The position numbers were made by a program, and so were the translations under genes. Shown one piece after another: positions 17,281-26,241 of a DNA stretch of 64,000 bases. Source of the DNA: Competibacter_A sp037045685 (lineage in GTDB: Bacteria; Pseudomonadota; Gammaproteobacteria; Competibacterales; Competibacteraceae). The DNA is taken from contig JBAOII010000001.1 of the NCBI GenBank assembly GCA_037045685.1, forward strand, positions 54,505 through 118,504, written 5' to 3'. Positions within the stretch are counted from its first letter, which is position 1, and every line of letters begins with the position of its first letter. Below the pieces are notes generated by a model. The model worked only from the letters and a program-made list of their open reading frames with translations, had not been told where the DNA came from and did not search any database.

Positions 17281-20200
17281 TTGACCTCGCGCGCAGGTTC
17301 TCATGCCGGTCGAGGCTTCCGATACCAAGATGCTGTGGGAGCGCGACTCATCATTGGCGCTTGGGCTGGTGAGTTTCGTTACGGAGGACTCACCCCAGAA
17401 GGGCTCGACGATTTTGAGCTTGAGGGAGAAGCGGGTCATGTTTTCGTCCAGGCCAAGTCTCGCCGTGATCGACTCGGCTGTTTCCCGGCTGGTGAAATCG
17501 CCGGTTTTGTTCGAGACCTTTGGAAACGATGGAGTACGAGCGACAAAGCGCAATCCGAGTTGATATTGGTGCTTGAGCGCTCGGTTGCCAAACTGGCCGA
17601 TGGGCCAGACTCAGGGATTGGTATTCGTCTCTCACCCTCTGACTCCGTGGGACGGCTTCTCGCGGACGATCCGCACGCTTCAACGTTGCTCGAACGAACG
17701 CGCGTCGTGGTAATGGCGGCTCCGATGGAAGAAGCCGTTTCTCTGATTTCAGAGAAGCTTGATTGTCCGCCGCTCGCGGCCCGAGTCCACTACGGCGCAA
17801 TTGCTGATCGGATAGGCGAACTATCCGATCACAACGGCGAACGCTCGCCCGGCAACTTTCTCAGCTTGTCACTCTCCGACGTCGAACGGATCATTGATCG
17901 ATTGAGCGTTGCAATTTCGCTGGACGATATGGAGTCAGCATTCCGGCTGGGTCTGTGCGAACCGGTCGATTTCCTTGAGCCGCTGGATGAGCCAGATTTC
18001 TACAACGGTGTCGATGTGCAGCCGGGGCATTTGGCTGCGGGACTTCTTGCCGAACGGCCGGAGGCATGTGGACGGGTGTTGGATGCGCTGGCCCATCGGC
18101 GTAGCGCACTGATTGTCGGTCCCTCGGGTTCCGGCAAATCGGGACTGATGTGGGAGGCGGCGCGTGCCTCCAGACATACCGTGCGCTGGTTCCGGGTGCG
18201 CCGTGCAACTATTACTGATGTGCCCTCTTTATTGCGATTGACCGATACCTTCCGCGCTTCCGTCCATGCGCCCGTTGGATACGTGATCGACGATGTTGGC
18301 CAAGATCGAACAGACTTCTGGGACATACTGGTGCGAGATGTGGCCGGGCGACCGGATGTCGTCGTCTTGGGGTCCATCCGCGAGGAAGACATTTTTCTTC
18401 TCGGCGAACGCTCCCGCGTTCCCGAACTTCGCGAGAATCCAGACGAAGGGTTGGCGGAGCGCATCTGGACCGAACTGAAGGCTCGCCGTGAAACCGACTG
18501 GGCGGGCTGGGCGGAAGCGTGGTCTCACAGTTCGGGTCTTCTACTCGAATACGTCCATATCCTTACCCAAGGTCGCCGACTGGTGGATGTGCTTCGGGAG
18601 CAAGTGGATCGGCGCTTGCGCGAGGAGCGCGATTCCGAACTCCAGATTATCCGATTGGCTTCCGCCGCCGGTCGCGCCGGCGCGGCGCTCGACGTCGAGC
18701 GAATGCAAGCCGAGCTATCACTGAGCGACGAACAGACAGGCCGAGCGCTTAGACGGTTAATCGACGAGCACTTGATACGTGCGGCGGGCGAAGCGCGAAT
18801 CGGAAGTCTTCATCAGGTTCGCGCGACGCACCTTTTCGAAATCGCACATCGAATTCCGCCGCCGACTATTACCGCCACGCTCAGCCGGACAGTGCGATGC
18901 GTTGCGTCCGAAGATATCGAAAGCTATATCGCGCGGACGCTTGCCTTGCAGCCAGCGTGTGTGGCAAACCTCATCCAAGCGCTGGGGAATCGTTTGAGAG
19001 AGCAACCGAACCTACGTGAGATTACAAGTGCTTTACGGGGTTTGGACAGAGGTCGTATCGCAACCGCAGTCGAGGAATGGTTGCCGGAATTAGAGAGGCT
19101 TGGTGTTCCAACTACACAGGCAACCTCTGCAGTCTGGTTTGCGGTTGCTAAAACCGAAGAACTTGGCATTGATCAACTTAAGCCGTTATTGGACGCAGCC
19201 CAACTACTCCATGCCAAGTTTCACGGCGACGATCCTCGCCCATCGCTCATCCAAGAACTACGTGCGGAGTTAACAGCTCTACTCGTAGTCGCATCTTGGG
19301 TGGACTTGACGGAATTTCTTGCTGTGCTGTCGGGCGCGAACATTCCGCAAGAGTTCATTGACATCCTGAGTTCGCTACGTCCCGATCTGCTGCATGGTGA
19401 TCTGGCTGCCGTACAAGCCTTACTTGAAACGGTGTGTCATATCAGCACCGAAGTAGCTCAAAAGTGGGTTGATCAAGTCGGTCAGGATTCCCTCCTACAG
19501 CGCGTGTCTGCCGAAACGCCTTGGACATCGAAACCAGCACTCCGCCGCGAACCCGAAGGATTTGCTGTGGTCACCGACATCTTTCATCTCTCGGATCGGC
19601 TGCAACCAAATATCCACGATGAAGTTATTGCGTTGTGCGAACGATTGTTGGCGCTGGCTCCAAGCGCGGAACTTGTAATTTCCAGTGCAATAGGCCCGGA
19701 TGGAATCCCGAGCCGTGTCGGTGACTATACTCTCGCCACTAAGCGCATTCTACGCACTAAACTACCGCCGAAAGCACTTCCCCAAAGGAACCGAAGATGG
19801 ATAGCAACGGTCGCCGAATGCGTGGGGACACAAAGCGAAACCCACTATTTCGCGACTGGTAGAGATTTGCTTGATCGAATGATCAAACCCTTGGAAGAGG
19901 TCATCGACGACACGCTTCGCGGCAAGGCGCATAATCAGCGCAAACATCTCGACGCGCTCGGATCGATTCACCAAGCAGCAAGGATGCTAGCTCAACCGGC
20001 GAATGTGGATAAGCTAACCTCAACAGGGACGGTGGCTGCTGGTGTTTCCGATCTACAAAACATTCTCTTCCATTGCTCCACCGATCTGATTTGCAACCTC
20101 ATCAATCTGCCCGAGCGTTGGGCAGCCTCCGCTTGGAATTGCGACCAAATCATCGAGCAGATTGATCGTGCAACTCAAGAACCGTGGCGCTTGATCGGCG

Positions 20201-21081
20201 GTGTGCCTCCCACATTGGTGCGGTTGCGAGGTCTTGTAGAGTCCTTGAGGATCGTAATCGGCGAGGCCGGCTCTCAACACAGCAAGGCAACCCAGTTGTT
20301 CGGCGGGCTAGGTAAAAAAGCGAATCGGAAAAATGCACTCCGACTCGTTGCGGCCAACGTCGAGGTATCGGTAGAAACCAAGTTGAAACAGTTACAGCGA
20401 CGTCTTGAACAAGCAGTAGCGGCAGTTGGCTTTTCAGCCAAAGCAAGCGTCCGGCTAGTCAAGAAAACATCGGGACCTTGGCCGTTCGCCGAAGCCTTGG
20501 TCGTGGTTTCAATCGATTCGGTATTCGATTGGATGAGGCGAGTGGGCGCGTTGCTCGAATCGCTTCGTAAAGTTGCAGGTGACGGCCGTCAGCTTGCCGT
20601 CTTACCCGCACGCGGCGATTTTGCCGTCTCGGCCTTATCATTTTCTGGCGTATCTTCGTTTTTTCCGCTTCCCTTCCTGGATGGTGATTGGCTGAATTCC
20701 TTGGGCTTCCGCATTCTTGAAGGGAGATACACGGCAATTTTTCAGCGCCTTGTGATGGCTCTGGCGGAGGTCTCCGCTATTCACGATTTCAATTGCGCAA
20801 CGAAAGATAGGGCGCCAGTTGAACGCGAATCCCTCAAACAAGCACTGGACGATCTCGAACATACCGCCTCCGAGCTTGGGGCGCTTTTTTCGGGTCAAGC
20901 TGCAACATACTGGGAAGATTTCAAAATTTTGATGGAGAACATTCGTGATGGAAAAATTCCTTTTGCTCGTATAGTCAGAAAGTTGATGCGTGGTGAAGCG
21001 CTGGCTGAAGAAGTCGGGGCATTTTTGGCCATGCGTTTATTCGTTTTAGAGTTTGATGCGGTAACTGCGCTTGAAGCTTGA
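17281..21081 (+). CDS. PD-(D/E)xK nuclease-STAND NTPase fusion, Avs-like antiphage sensor candidate
   Basis: A 1266-residue single-gene protein starting at TTG 17281, eight bases behind AAGGAG. Residues ~10-110 fit a Cap4/DUF4297-type restriction nuclease fold: GRGFRYQDAVGA, acidic residues Asp43/Asp44/Glu46, then the catalytic-looking VQAKS (Gln57, Lys59). Residues ~255-440 form a STAND/AAA-type NTPase. Walker A is GPSGSGKS (280-287), Walker B is YVIDDVG (Asp337/Asp338), and the arginine in VVLGSIREED (Arg367) could be a sensor. A winged-helix-like part follows (~445-530), then ~700 residues of helical, repeat-like sequence ending in FLAMRLFVLEFDA. Effector-STAND-helical sensor is the Avs (AVAST) layout, in which phage-protein binding activates the nuclease. 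Lower GC than the neighbours suggests transfer. The exact Avs subtype is not assignable by eye. Confidence 0.7.
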   Translation: MTSRAGSHAGRGFRYQDAVGARLIIGAWAGEFRYGGLTPEGLDDFELEGEAGHVFVQAKSRRDRLGCFPAGEIAGFVRDLWKRWSTSDKAQSELILVLERSVAKLADGPDSGIGIRLSPSDSVGRLLADDPHASTLLERTRVVVMAAPMEEAVSLISEKLDCPPLAARVHYGAIADRIGELSDHNGERSPGNFLSLSLSDVERIIDRLSVAISLDDMESAFRLGLCEPVDFLEPLDEPDFYNGVDVQPGHLAAGLLAERPEACGRVLDALAHRRSALIVGPSGSGKSGLMWEAARASRHTVRWFRVRRATITDVPSLLRLTDTFRASVHAPVGYVIDDVGQDRTDFWDILVRDVAGRPDVVVLGSIREEDIFLLGERSRVPELRENPDEGLAERIWTELKARRETDWAGWAEAWSHSSGLLLEYVHILTQGRRLVDVLREQVDRRLREERDSELQIIRLASAAGRAGAALDVERMQAELSLSDEQTGRALRRLIDEHLIRAAGEARIGSLHQVRATHLFEIAHRIPPPTITATLSRTVRCVASEDIESYIARTLALQPACVANLIQALGNRLREQPNLREITSALRGLDRGRIATAVEEWLPELERLGVPTTQATSAVWFAVAKTEELGIDQLKPLLDAAQLLHAKFHGDDPRPSLIQELRAELTALLVVASWVDLTEFLAVLSGANIPQEFIDILSSLRPDLLHGDLAAVQALLETVCHISTEVAQKWVDQVGQDSLLQRVSAETPWTSKPALRREPEGFAVVTDIFHLSDRLQPNIHDEVIALCERLLALAPSAELVISSAIGPDGIPSRVGDYTLATKRILRTKLPPKALPQRNRRWIATVAECVGTQSETHYFATGRDLLDRMIKPLEEVIDDTLRGKAHNQRKHLDALGSIHQAARMLAQPANVDKLTSTGTVAAGVSDLQNILFHCSTDLICNLINLPERWAASAWNCDQIIEQIDRATQEPWRLIGGVPPTLVRLRGLVESLRIVIGEAGSQHSKATQLFGGLGKKANRKNALRLVAANVEVSVETKLKQLQRRLEQAVAAVGFSAKASVRLVKKTSGPWPFAEALVVVSIDSVFDWMRRVGALLESLRKVAGDGRQLAVLPARGDFAVSALSFSGVSSFFPLPFLDGDWLNSLGFRILEGRYTAIFQRLVMALAEVSAIHDFNCATKDRAPVERESLKQALDDLEHTASELGALFSGQAATYWEDFKILMENIRDGKIPFARIVRKLMRGEALAEEVGAFLAMRLFVLEFDAVTALEA

Positions 21082-21405
21082 AAGCTTCCTGTAACTCAGC
21101 CAAATTTAAGCTCTCCGCATTCGCCACGCCGTAATCGGTTTCCTACGATTTCGAATTCGATTGGAGAGGCACTGCCGTGTTGGAAAGGGTGTCGTCGTAG
21201 TTGATCGCGCTTCTAATTTTAACGTCAGTTCCGGATAACGAATTCAGCGGAACAATACAACCTATTGATATTTAATAAATAAACTTGATGGCTAGCTCAA
21301 GGCCTTATGGAAAATAGCCTAAAAAATCAATAAAAGTCGATATCTTGTCTAAATCCTCAATTGATTTATCCATAAATCAATGTGTTATCGCCGCCTTATC
21401 CAGAA
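21082..21405. other. AT-rich gap at the right edge of the STAND island
   Basis: No gene is visible. Positions ~21240-21400 are very AT-rich with stretches such as ATTTAATAAATAAAC, unlike the surrounding GC-rich DNA. A short hairpin (GAAGCTT/AAGCTTC) at ~21073-21090 overlaps the end of the STAND gene. The junction to host-like GC-rich sequence falls near 21400. Confidence 0.6.
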
Positions 21406-21624
21406 TTCACGTCACATTACTTTCGTATCGACAAGCCGTTTCTGGATGCGAGCGGGCGGCGCCTGGAGAATTTCACGCGGGTCGAAACCTTTGGCGACAA
21501 CCAGGCGAACGGCACCAACGACGTGCAATGGCTGAAAGTGTCGGTCAACGCCCAGAGCCGTGAAGTGTTCGCCTATCAGCCGCAGATCGTTCCCGCCAAC
21601 CGCGTGGCCGTTCCGGCGCCTTAA
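21406..21624 (+). pseudogene. 3' remnant of a host gene cut by the island
   Basis: From about 21406 the frame encodes ~72 residues (FTSHYFRIDKPFLDASGRRL... to VAVPAP) that look like a genuine C-terminus. It is GC-rich, with a balanced composition and normal codon use. No start codon with a ribosome-binding site precedes it, and the AT-rich sequence begins immediately upstream. I interpret it as the tail of a gene whose 5' part was lost when the STAND island arrived. The family is not recognised. Confidence 0.45.
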
Positions 21625-21647
21625 AATCGCGGCAACCTTATCTCCGC

Positions 21648-21680
21648 TCGCCCTCTCCCCCTTGCCGGGGGAGAGGGCGC
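21648..21680. repeat. REP-like palindrome
   Basis: An inverted repeat of GCCCTCTCCCCC with GGGGGAGAGGGC around TTGCC lies between the gene remnant and the convergent phoX stop. It is the same motif family as the other REP-like elements of the window. It could act as a bidirectional barrier, but no T-run follows. Confidence 0.7.
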
Positions 21681-21702
21681 CGAGCGATCGGAAACGCCTA
21701 CC

Positions 21703-23661
21703 TCAGCGGGTTAGCGCCGGCAGGCCGCCCAGATAGCCGACCCAGCCGCGCTCGTCCACCTTGCGGCGCAGGTCGATCTTGATCTCGTCCCCGTACTTCG
21801 CCAAGTCCTCGGCCGCGCCCGGATGCTGGATGTTCGCGGTGATGTAGGCGTGGCCGTTATAGTCGTCGAACACGTTGAGGCCGGTGTTTTCCGCGCCGAT
21901 GGGCGCGCTGAAGATGCGGGCTAACGCTTTGCTATCGATGTTGTAGGCCCACACGAAGTTGTTCGAGTGGTTGCCGGAGTCCTCGCCGACAAACAGCGTG
22001 CGCATGGCCTCGGAGTAGCGGATGTTGTCCGGGTTGGCGACTTTTTCGGTGTCGCACTTGTCGAGCTTCTGCTTGCCGTCGGCGGGATTGCGCTCGCCGA
22101 AGATGAGACCGGCCATGTCAACGGCCACCCAGTCGCTGGCGATGGGATTGCCGGCGGTATCTTTCTGGCCGCCCTGCAGCGCGCTCTCGTAGACGCCGCC
22201 GCAGGTCAAGTCTTTCTCGTCGCCGGCCAGCTTGATGTCGTCTTGGGGACGTTCTTGGTTCTGGCCGTCGATCATGCCCTTGCGGACGTAGCTGATGACG
22301 GTCCACAGTTTCTTGTCGGCGCTGGAATGGGCTTGGCCTTCCATTTTGGTGAACTCGGCGGTGGCGCCGAGATAGGCGGCGTAGCGGCGCGTTTCCAGGA
22401 AGGCGGCGGCCTGCTCCATGCCGGGCTTCGGCTTGAGATACTCAAGCCGGGTCTTGCCGCCGGTGCCGCTATAGACATAGACGGGTTTGAAGCCTTCGTG
22501 TTTGGCCGGTTCGGCCTTGACCGCGTCGACCTTGGCGACCTCGAAAATGTCGGAGAACTTGGTTCCCTTGGCGATCAGCGCCTCGACCTCGGCGTCGCTG
22601 GCGTGGCCGAGCTTGATCCACTGCAGGCGGGCCTTGCCGTAGCGGGCGGCGTCCTCCTGAATCCACTTGGCGGCGTAGAGCGTGCCGGCCGACAGGTCGC
22701 CCTCTTTGTCTGCCACGAACATGGCGCGGATCACATCGTCCCCGTCGTCGCCCACGTAGACGGTCCTGCGGTCGCCCATCACGTCGCCCAGCTCGAACGC
22801 CAGACGACCCATCGAGTAATGCTTGACCGCCTGGGTCGAGCCGTCCGGGTTCACCGCCACCTCGACCAAGTGGCCGTACATATACGGATTGGCCCCGCCA
22901 TCGGCGGCGAGTTTGCCGGCCGTGCCCCGATAGAGGTTCATCGGCTCCAGCGGCGTTTTCTCGAAGGCGGAGGCATCCGGCTCGTATTCCTCGCTGCCGA
23001 GGTGCGTCATCCACGGCGTGGTGGAACCGTTGCAGGGAATCCACAGCCCCCCGACGGTGGAGAAATCGATGTTGGACAGTTTCACCGGGGTCAGCTTGCC
23101 GGTCTGCGGGTCCTGGTCGAGCACCGTGAGATTCATGGCCATGGGCAGCAGGGCGTACAGATCGACCGGCGGCTTGGTGGGATCGACGTTTTGACCTTCG
23201 GTGTCGTACTCGAAGTGGTTGACGAGAAACAGCGGATTGCCCTTGACGCCGTCCGCCTTGGCGTTCGGGATCAGCAACAGGGAAGCGCCATCGGGACCCG
23301 CCGACCGGAACGGGCCGAGCGCCGTGTTGCCCTTGGCATCCGGGGCCGACCGCAGCAACGGCTTGCCGTCCCGATCGACGATGAGGCCGGCGTACCAGCC
23401 GTTGAGGAAGTCGCCCGAGCGGTGCAGCACGTTATAGCTCAGGGGGAAGGTTTTCTTGGAGCCGTCGGTCAGGGTGACCACCGCTGCCGAGGTCGTGTAG
23501 GGAACGACCCTCTCCATGTCGGTGGCGGGGGCTGGCGTCGCGGTGAATTCGACCGACTTGACCTTCGGCGAGGTCGGGTCCGCCGCGCTGGCGACGGCGG
23601 GAGCAAACGCCGCGCAACACAACAGGGCCGTGGAACTGGCAAGGAGCGCTTTGAGCATCAT
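21703..23661 (-). CDS. phoX: PhoX-family alkaline phosphatase (DUF839)
   Basis: A 652-residue secreted protein. The start MMLKALLASS is chosen because the upstream part of the open frame has no signal; here a hydrophobic core (STALLCCAAFAPAVASA) is followed by ADPTS. The mature part has PhoX hallmarks: VNHFEYDTEG, WIPCNGSTTPWMTHLGSEEYEPDA, YVGDDGDDVI, GLIFGERNPADG and LFVGEDSGNHSNNFVWAYN. PhoX enzymes are Ca/Fe-dependent periplasmic phosphomonoesterases. Most use a Tat signal, but this one looks like a Sec signal without twin arginines, which is unusual for an Fe-loaded enzyme. No PhoB box was evident by eye. It is divergent from the DUF4239 gene. Confidence 0.85.
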   Translation of the reverse strand: MMLKALLASSTALLCCAAFAPAVASAADPTSPKVKSVEFTATPAPATDMERVVPYTTSAAVVTLTDGSKKTFPLSYNVLHRSGDFLNGWYAGLIVDRDGKPLLRSAPDAKGNTALGPFRSAGPDGASLLLIPNAKADGVKGNPLFLVNHFEYDTEGQNVDPTKPPVDLYALLPMAMNLTVLDQDPQTGKLTPVKLSNIDFSTVGGLWIPCNGSTTPWMTHLGSEEYEPDASAFEKTPLEPMNLYRGTAGKLAADGGANPYMYGHLVEVAVNPDGSTQAVKHYSMGRLAFELGDVMGDRRTVYVGDDGDDVIRAMFVADKEGDLSAGTLYAAKWIQEDAARYGKARLQWIKLGHASDAEVEALIAKGTKFSDIFEVAKVDAVKAEPAKHEGFKPVYVYSGTGGKTRLEYLKPKPGMEQAAAFLETRRYAAYLGATAEFTKMEGQAHSSADKKLWTVISYVRKGMIDGQNQERPQDDIKLAGDEKDLTCGGVYESALQGGQKDTAGNPIASDWVAVDMAGLIFGERNPADGKQKLDKCDTEKVANPDNIRYSEAMRTLFVGEDSGNHSNNFVWAYNIDSKALARIFSAPIGAENTGLNVFDDYNGHAYITANIQHPGAAEDLAKYGDEIKIDLRRKVDERGWVGYLGGLPALTR

Positions 23662-23820
23662 GTGGAATCCCTGGAGACTGGTAGGTGGACAGGCGCCACA
23701 ATACCCGAGGGCGGTGACATCCAAGTGAAGGTCAGGAGATTTAGAGCTTGGCGAGCTTCCATTGCCCGAAGTATTGTTAGGGCTCGCTGCACCGACCGAT
23801 AACAATCCGGGAAATTCGCC

Positions 23821-24597
23821 ATGAACGCTCTCGTCGCTTCACTGCTCGCGCTCGGTTTGATGCTGGGGATGCTGGCCCTGCTGGAAATCGGCCGCCGAAT
23901 GGGCGACCGTCGGCTGGCGAACGATCCCGAGGGCGCGCGGGCGGGCACCGGCACGGTCGAGAGCGCGGTCCTCGCCCTGCTGGGTTTGCTGATCGCCTTC
24001 ACCTTTTCGGGCGCGGCCTCGCGCTTCGACGCGCGCCGGGATTTGATCGTCCAGGAAACCAACGCCATCGGCACCGCCTACCTGCGGATCGACCTGCTGC
24101 CGGCCGGCGCGCAGCCGGCGCTGCGGGACCTGTTCCGACGCTACGTCGATTCTCGGTTGGAGACGTATCGCAGAATCCCCAATGTCGGAGCGGTCAAGGC
24201 CGAGCTGGCCCGATCCACCGCGTTGCAGGGAGAAATCTGGACCCAGGCGGTCGCCGCCAGCCGGCTGGAGGGTGCGCCACCCCCGGCCGCGATGCTGCTG
24301 CTGCCCGCCCTCAACGACATGATCGACATCACCACCACCCGGGCCATGGCGGCGCGAATGCACCCGCCACTGGTTATTTTCGCGATGCTGTTCGGGCTGG
24401 GGCTGGCCAGCGCGCTGCTGGCCGGTTACGGCATGGCCGGCGGCAAGTCGCGCAACTGGTTGCACATGATCGGTTTCGCCGCCGTGATGGCGGTGGCGGT
24501 TTACGTCATTCTCGACATCGAATTTCCCCGCCTGGGCCTGATTCGAGTCGATGCCTTCGATCAGGCCCTGGTAGAACTGCGAGCGAGCATGAAATGA
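23821..24597 (+). CDS. DUF4239-like (bestrophin-like) membrane protein
   Basis: A 258-residue inner-membrane protein with four hydrophobic segments: ~1-22, ~45-65 (SAVLALLGLLIAFTFSGAAS), ~185-205 and ~215-235. The two pairs are separated by a soluble helical domain. The phrase GTVESAVLALLGLLIAFTF followed by FDARRDLIVQETNAIGTAYL is characteristic of the DUF4239/bestrophin-like group; some may be channels, but no function is proven. Its stop overlaps the ATG of the phosphofructokinase gene by four bases, so the two are translationally coupled, an unusual pairing. Confidence 0.75.
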   Translation: MNALVASLLALGLMLGMLALLEIGRRMGDRRLANDPEGARAGTGTVESAVLALLGLLIAFTFSGAASRFDARRDLIVQETNAIGTAYLRIDLLPAGAQPALRDLFRRYVDSRLETYRRIPNVGAVKAELARSTALQGEIWTQAVAASRLEGAPPPAAMLLLPALNDMIDITTTRAMAARMHPPLVIFAMLFGLGLASALLAGYGMAGGKSRNWLHMIGFAAVMAVAVYVILDIEFPRLGLIRVDAFDQALVELRASMK

Positions 24598-25868
24598 ACA
24601 TCACCACCCTCGGCGAACCCCGCTTCGTTTCCCCCCAGCGGCGCACGGTGAGCGACCGCGCCCGCGTGACCTCCCATCTGGTCCGCGATCCCGACGCGCC
24701 GCCGACGGAGGAGCTGCTGTTCGAGCTGGCCGGCCCGCGCGCCCGGCTGTTTTTCGATCCCGCGCAAACCCGCGCCGGCATCGTCACCTGCGGCGGGCTG
24801 TGCCCCGGCCTGAACAACGTGATCCGCTCGCTGTTTCTGGAGCTGTATCACGGCTATGGGGTGAAGGACGTGCTCGGTTTTCGCGACGGCTATCGGGGGC
24901 TCGACCCGACCCGTGGCCGAGAGCCGTTCGCGCTGACCCCCGAATTCGTCCACGACATCCACAAGGACGGCGGCACCGTGCTGGGCACCTCGCGCGGGCC
25001 GGTCGATGTCGGCGTCGCCGTGGACAATCTCATCCGGCGCGGCGTCAACATTCTGTTCACCGTCGGCGGCGACGGCACCCAGCGCGGCGGCAACGAGTTT
25101 TTCCAGGAAGCGCAACGGCGCGGCCACCCGCTGGCCGTGGTCGGCATCCCCAAGACCATCGACAACGACGTGGCCTTCGTCTCGCGCACCTTCGGCTATC
25201 TGACGGCGATCGAGGAAGCCGCGAAAGTCCTGCATTGCGCCCACACCGAGGCGCACAGCGTCCACAACGGCATCGCTCTGGTGAAGCTGATGGGCCGCGA
25301 GGCCGGCTTTATCGCCGCCGGCGCGACCGTTGCCAGCCAGGATGTGAATTTCACCTTCGTCCCCGAGGCGCCGCTCCAGCTCGACGGCGAAAACGGCTTT
25401 CTCGCCGCGTTGAAGCGGCGGATTCTACAGCGGGCGCACGCGGTCATCGCGGTGGCCGAGGGCGCCGGTCAGGCCTTGCTGGCGGCGAGCGAGGTGGAGC
25501 GCGACGCCTCGGGCAACCTCAAGCTCCAGGACATCGGCCCGTTCCTGCGCGAGCGCATCGAGCGGTACTTCAAGGCGGAAGGAATTCCGGTCACGCTGCG
25601 CTACATCGACCCGAGCTACCTGATTCGCAGCGTCCCGGCCGACGCCGAGGATGCGATTCTCTGCGATTTCTTCGCCCGCAACGCCGTCCACGCCGCGCTG
25701 GCCGGCAAAACCGGCCTGGTGATCGGCCTGTTGCACGACACCTTCATCCATGTGCCCATCGAATTGCTCGCCGGCCAGAGGAAACGCCTGGACCTGGACG
25801 GCCCCGCTTGGCGCGCGGTGCTGGCCGCGACCGGCCAAAACATGGACGCGGTCCCCGGCGGACAGTGA
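24594..25868 (+). CDS. 6-phosphofructokinase (probably ATP-dependent, long clade)
   Basis: A 424-residue PfkA-superfamily enzyme. CGGLCPGLNNVIRS forms the phosphate loop, GFRDGYRGLDP follows, and GGTVLGTSRG precedes VGGDGTQRGGNEF and the catalytic GIPKTIDNDV. In this family a Gly in GGDGT with Lys in PKTIDND marks ATP-dependent long-type enzymes (plant and trypanosome-like). PPi-dependent enzymes have GGDDS. So I predict ATP use while noting the Lys normally found in PPi enzymes. It phosphorylates fructose-6-phosphate. The ~90 N-terminal residues before the loop are also typical of the long clade. It is coupled to the preceding membrane-protein gene. Confidence 0.88.
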   Translation: MNITTLGEPRFVSPQRRTVSDRARVTSHLVRDPDAPPTEELLFELAGPRARLFFDPAQTRAGIVTCGGLCPGLNNVIRSLFLELYHGYGVKDVLGFRDGYRGLDPTRGREPFALTPEFVHDIHKDGGTVLGTSRGPVDVGVAVDNLIRRGVNILFTVGGDGTQRGGNEFFQEAQRRGHPLAVVGIPKTIDNDVAFVSRTFGYLTAIEEAAKVLHCAHTEAHSVHNGIALVKLMGREAGFIAAGATVASQDVNFTFVPEAPLQLDGENGFLAALKRRILQRAHAVIAVAEGAGQALLAASEVERDASGNLKLQDIGPFLRERIERYFKAEGIPVTLRYIDPSYLIRSVPADAEDAILCDFFARNAVHAALAGKTGLVIGLLHDTFIHVPIELLAGQRKRLDLDGPAWRAVLAATGQNMDAVPGGQ

Positions 25869-26241
25869 GCGAAAGCGGCTCGATCCTTCTGCGATCGACC
25901 GATCCTCGACTCGCCTTGCCGGTGGCCGAGCCGGCATTGGCAACCGGACGCCAGCGGCCGATCGGCCCGGCGGATGGCCGAAAGCCACCATCGCGCCGGG
26001 TCCGTTTAGAGTGACTGGCGCCAATCATCTGGAACGCCATGGCCGATGGGCGTTCGCCGAATGTGCGGCGGTGGAGGAAATCGAGACGGTGTTCGGCCGG
26101 CGGTTGGCGGGTTTTGCCCGGGGCGGAAACGACGGTGGATTCCCCCCGTTCCGCCGAAACCCTGTTATAGTCGGCAAAGCGCGGTTGTCCGAGCGCCAAA
26201 TATTTTTTCCGTCAATACGTTAGACATTTTAGGGAACGCTT
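25869..26241. other. Intergenic region, possible coding remnant
   Basis: There is no intact gene in these 373 bases. A stretch at about 26010-26120 on the plus strand reads TGANHLERHGRWAFAECAAV in a frame without its own start. That phrase recalls the C-terminus of large restriction/helicase-like proteins, but it is too short to be sure. Before the next gene, AGGGA (26231-26235) serves as ribosome-binding site. Confidence 0.35.

Noticed and set aside
26010..26120. Fragment resembling the C-terminus of a large restriction/helicase-like protein
   Set aside because: Only about 20 suggestive residues (TGANHLERHGRWAFAECAAV) and no upstream coding sequence; could be chance.
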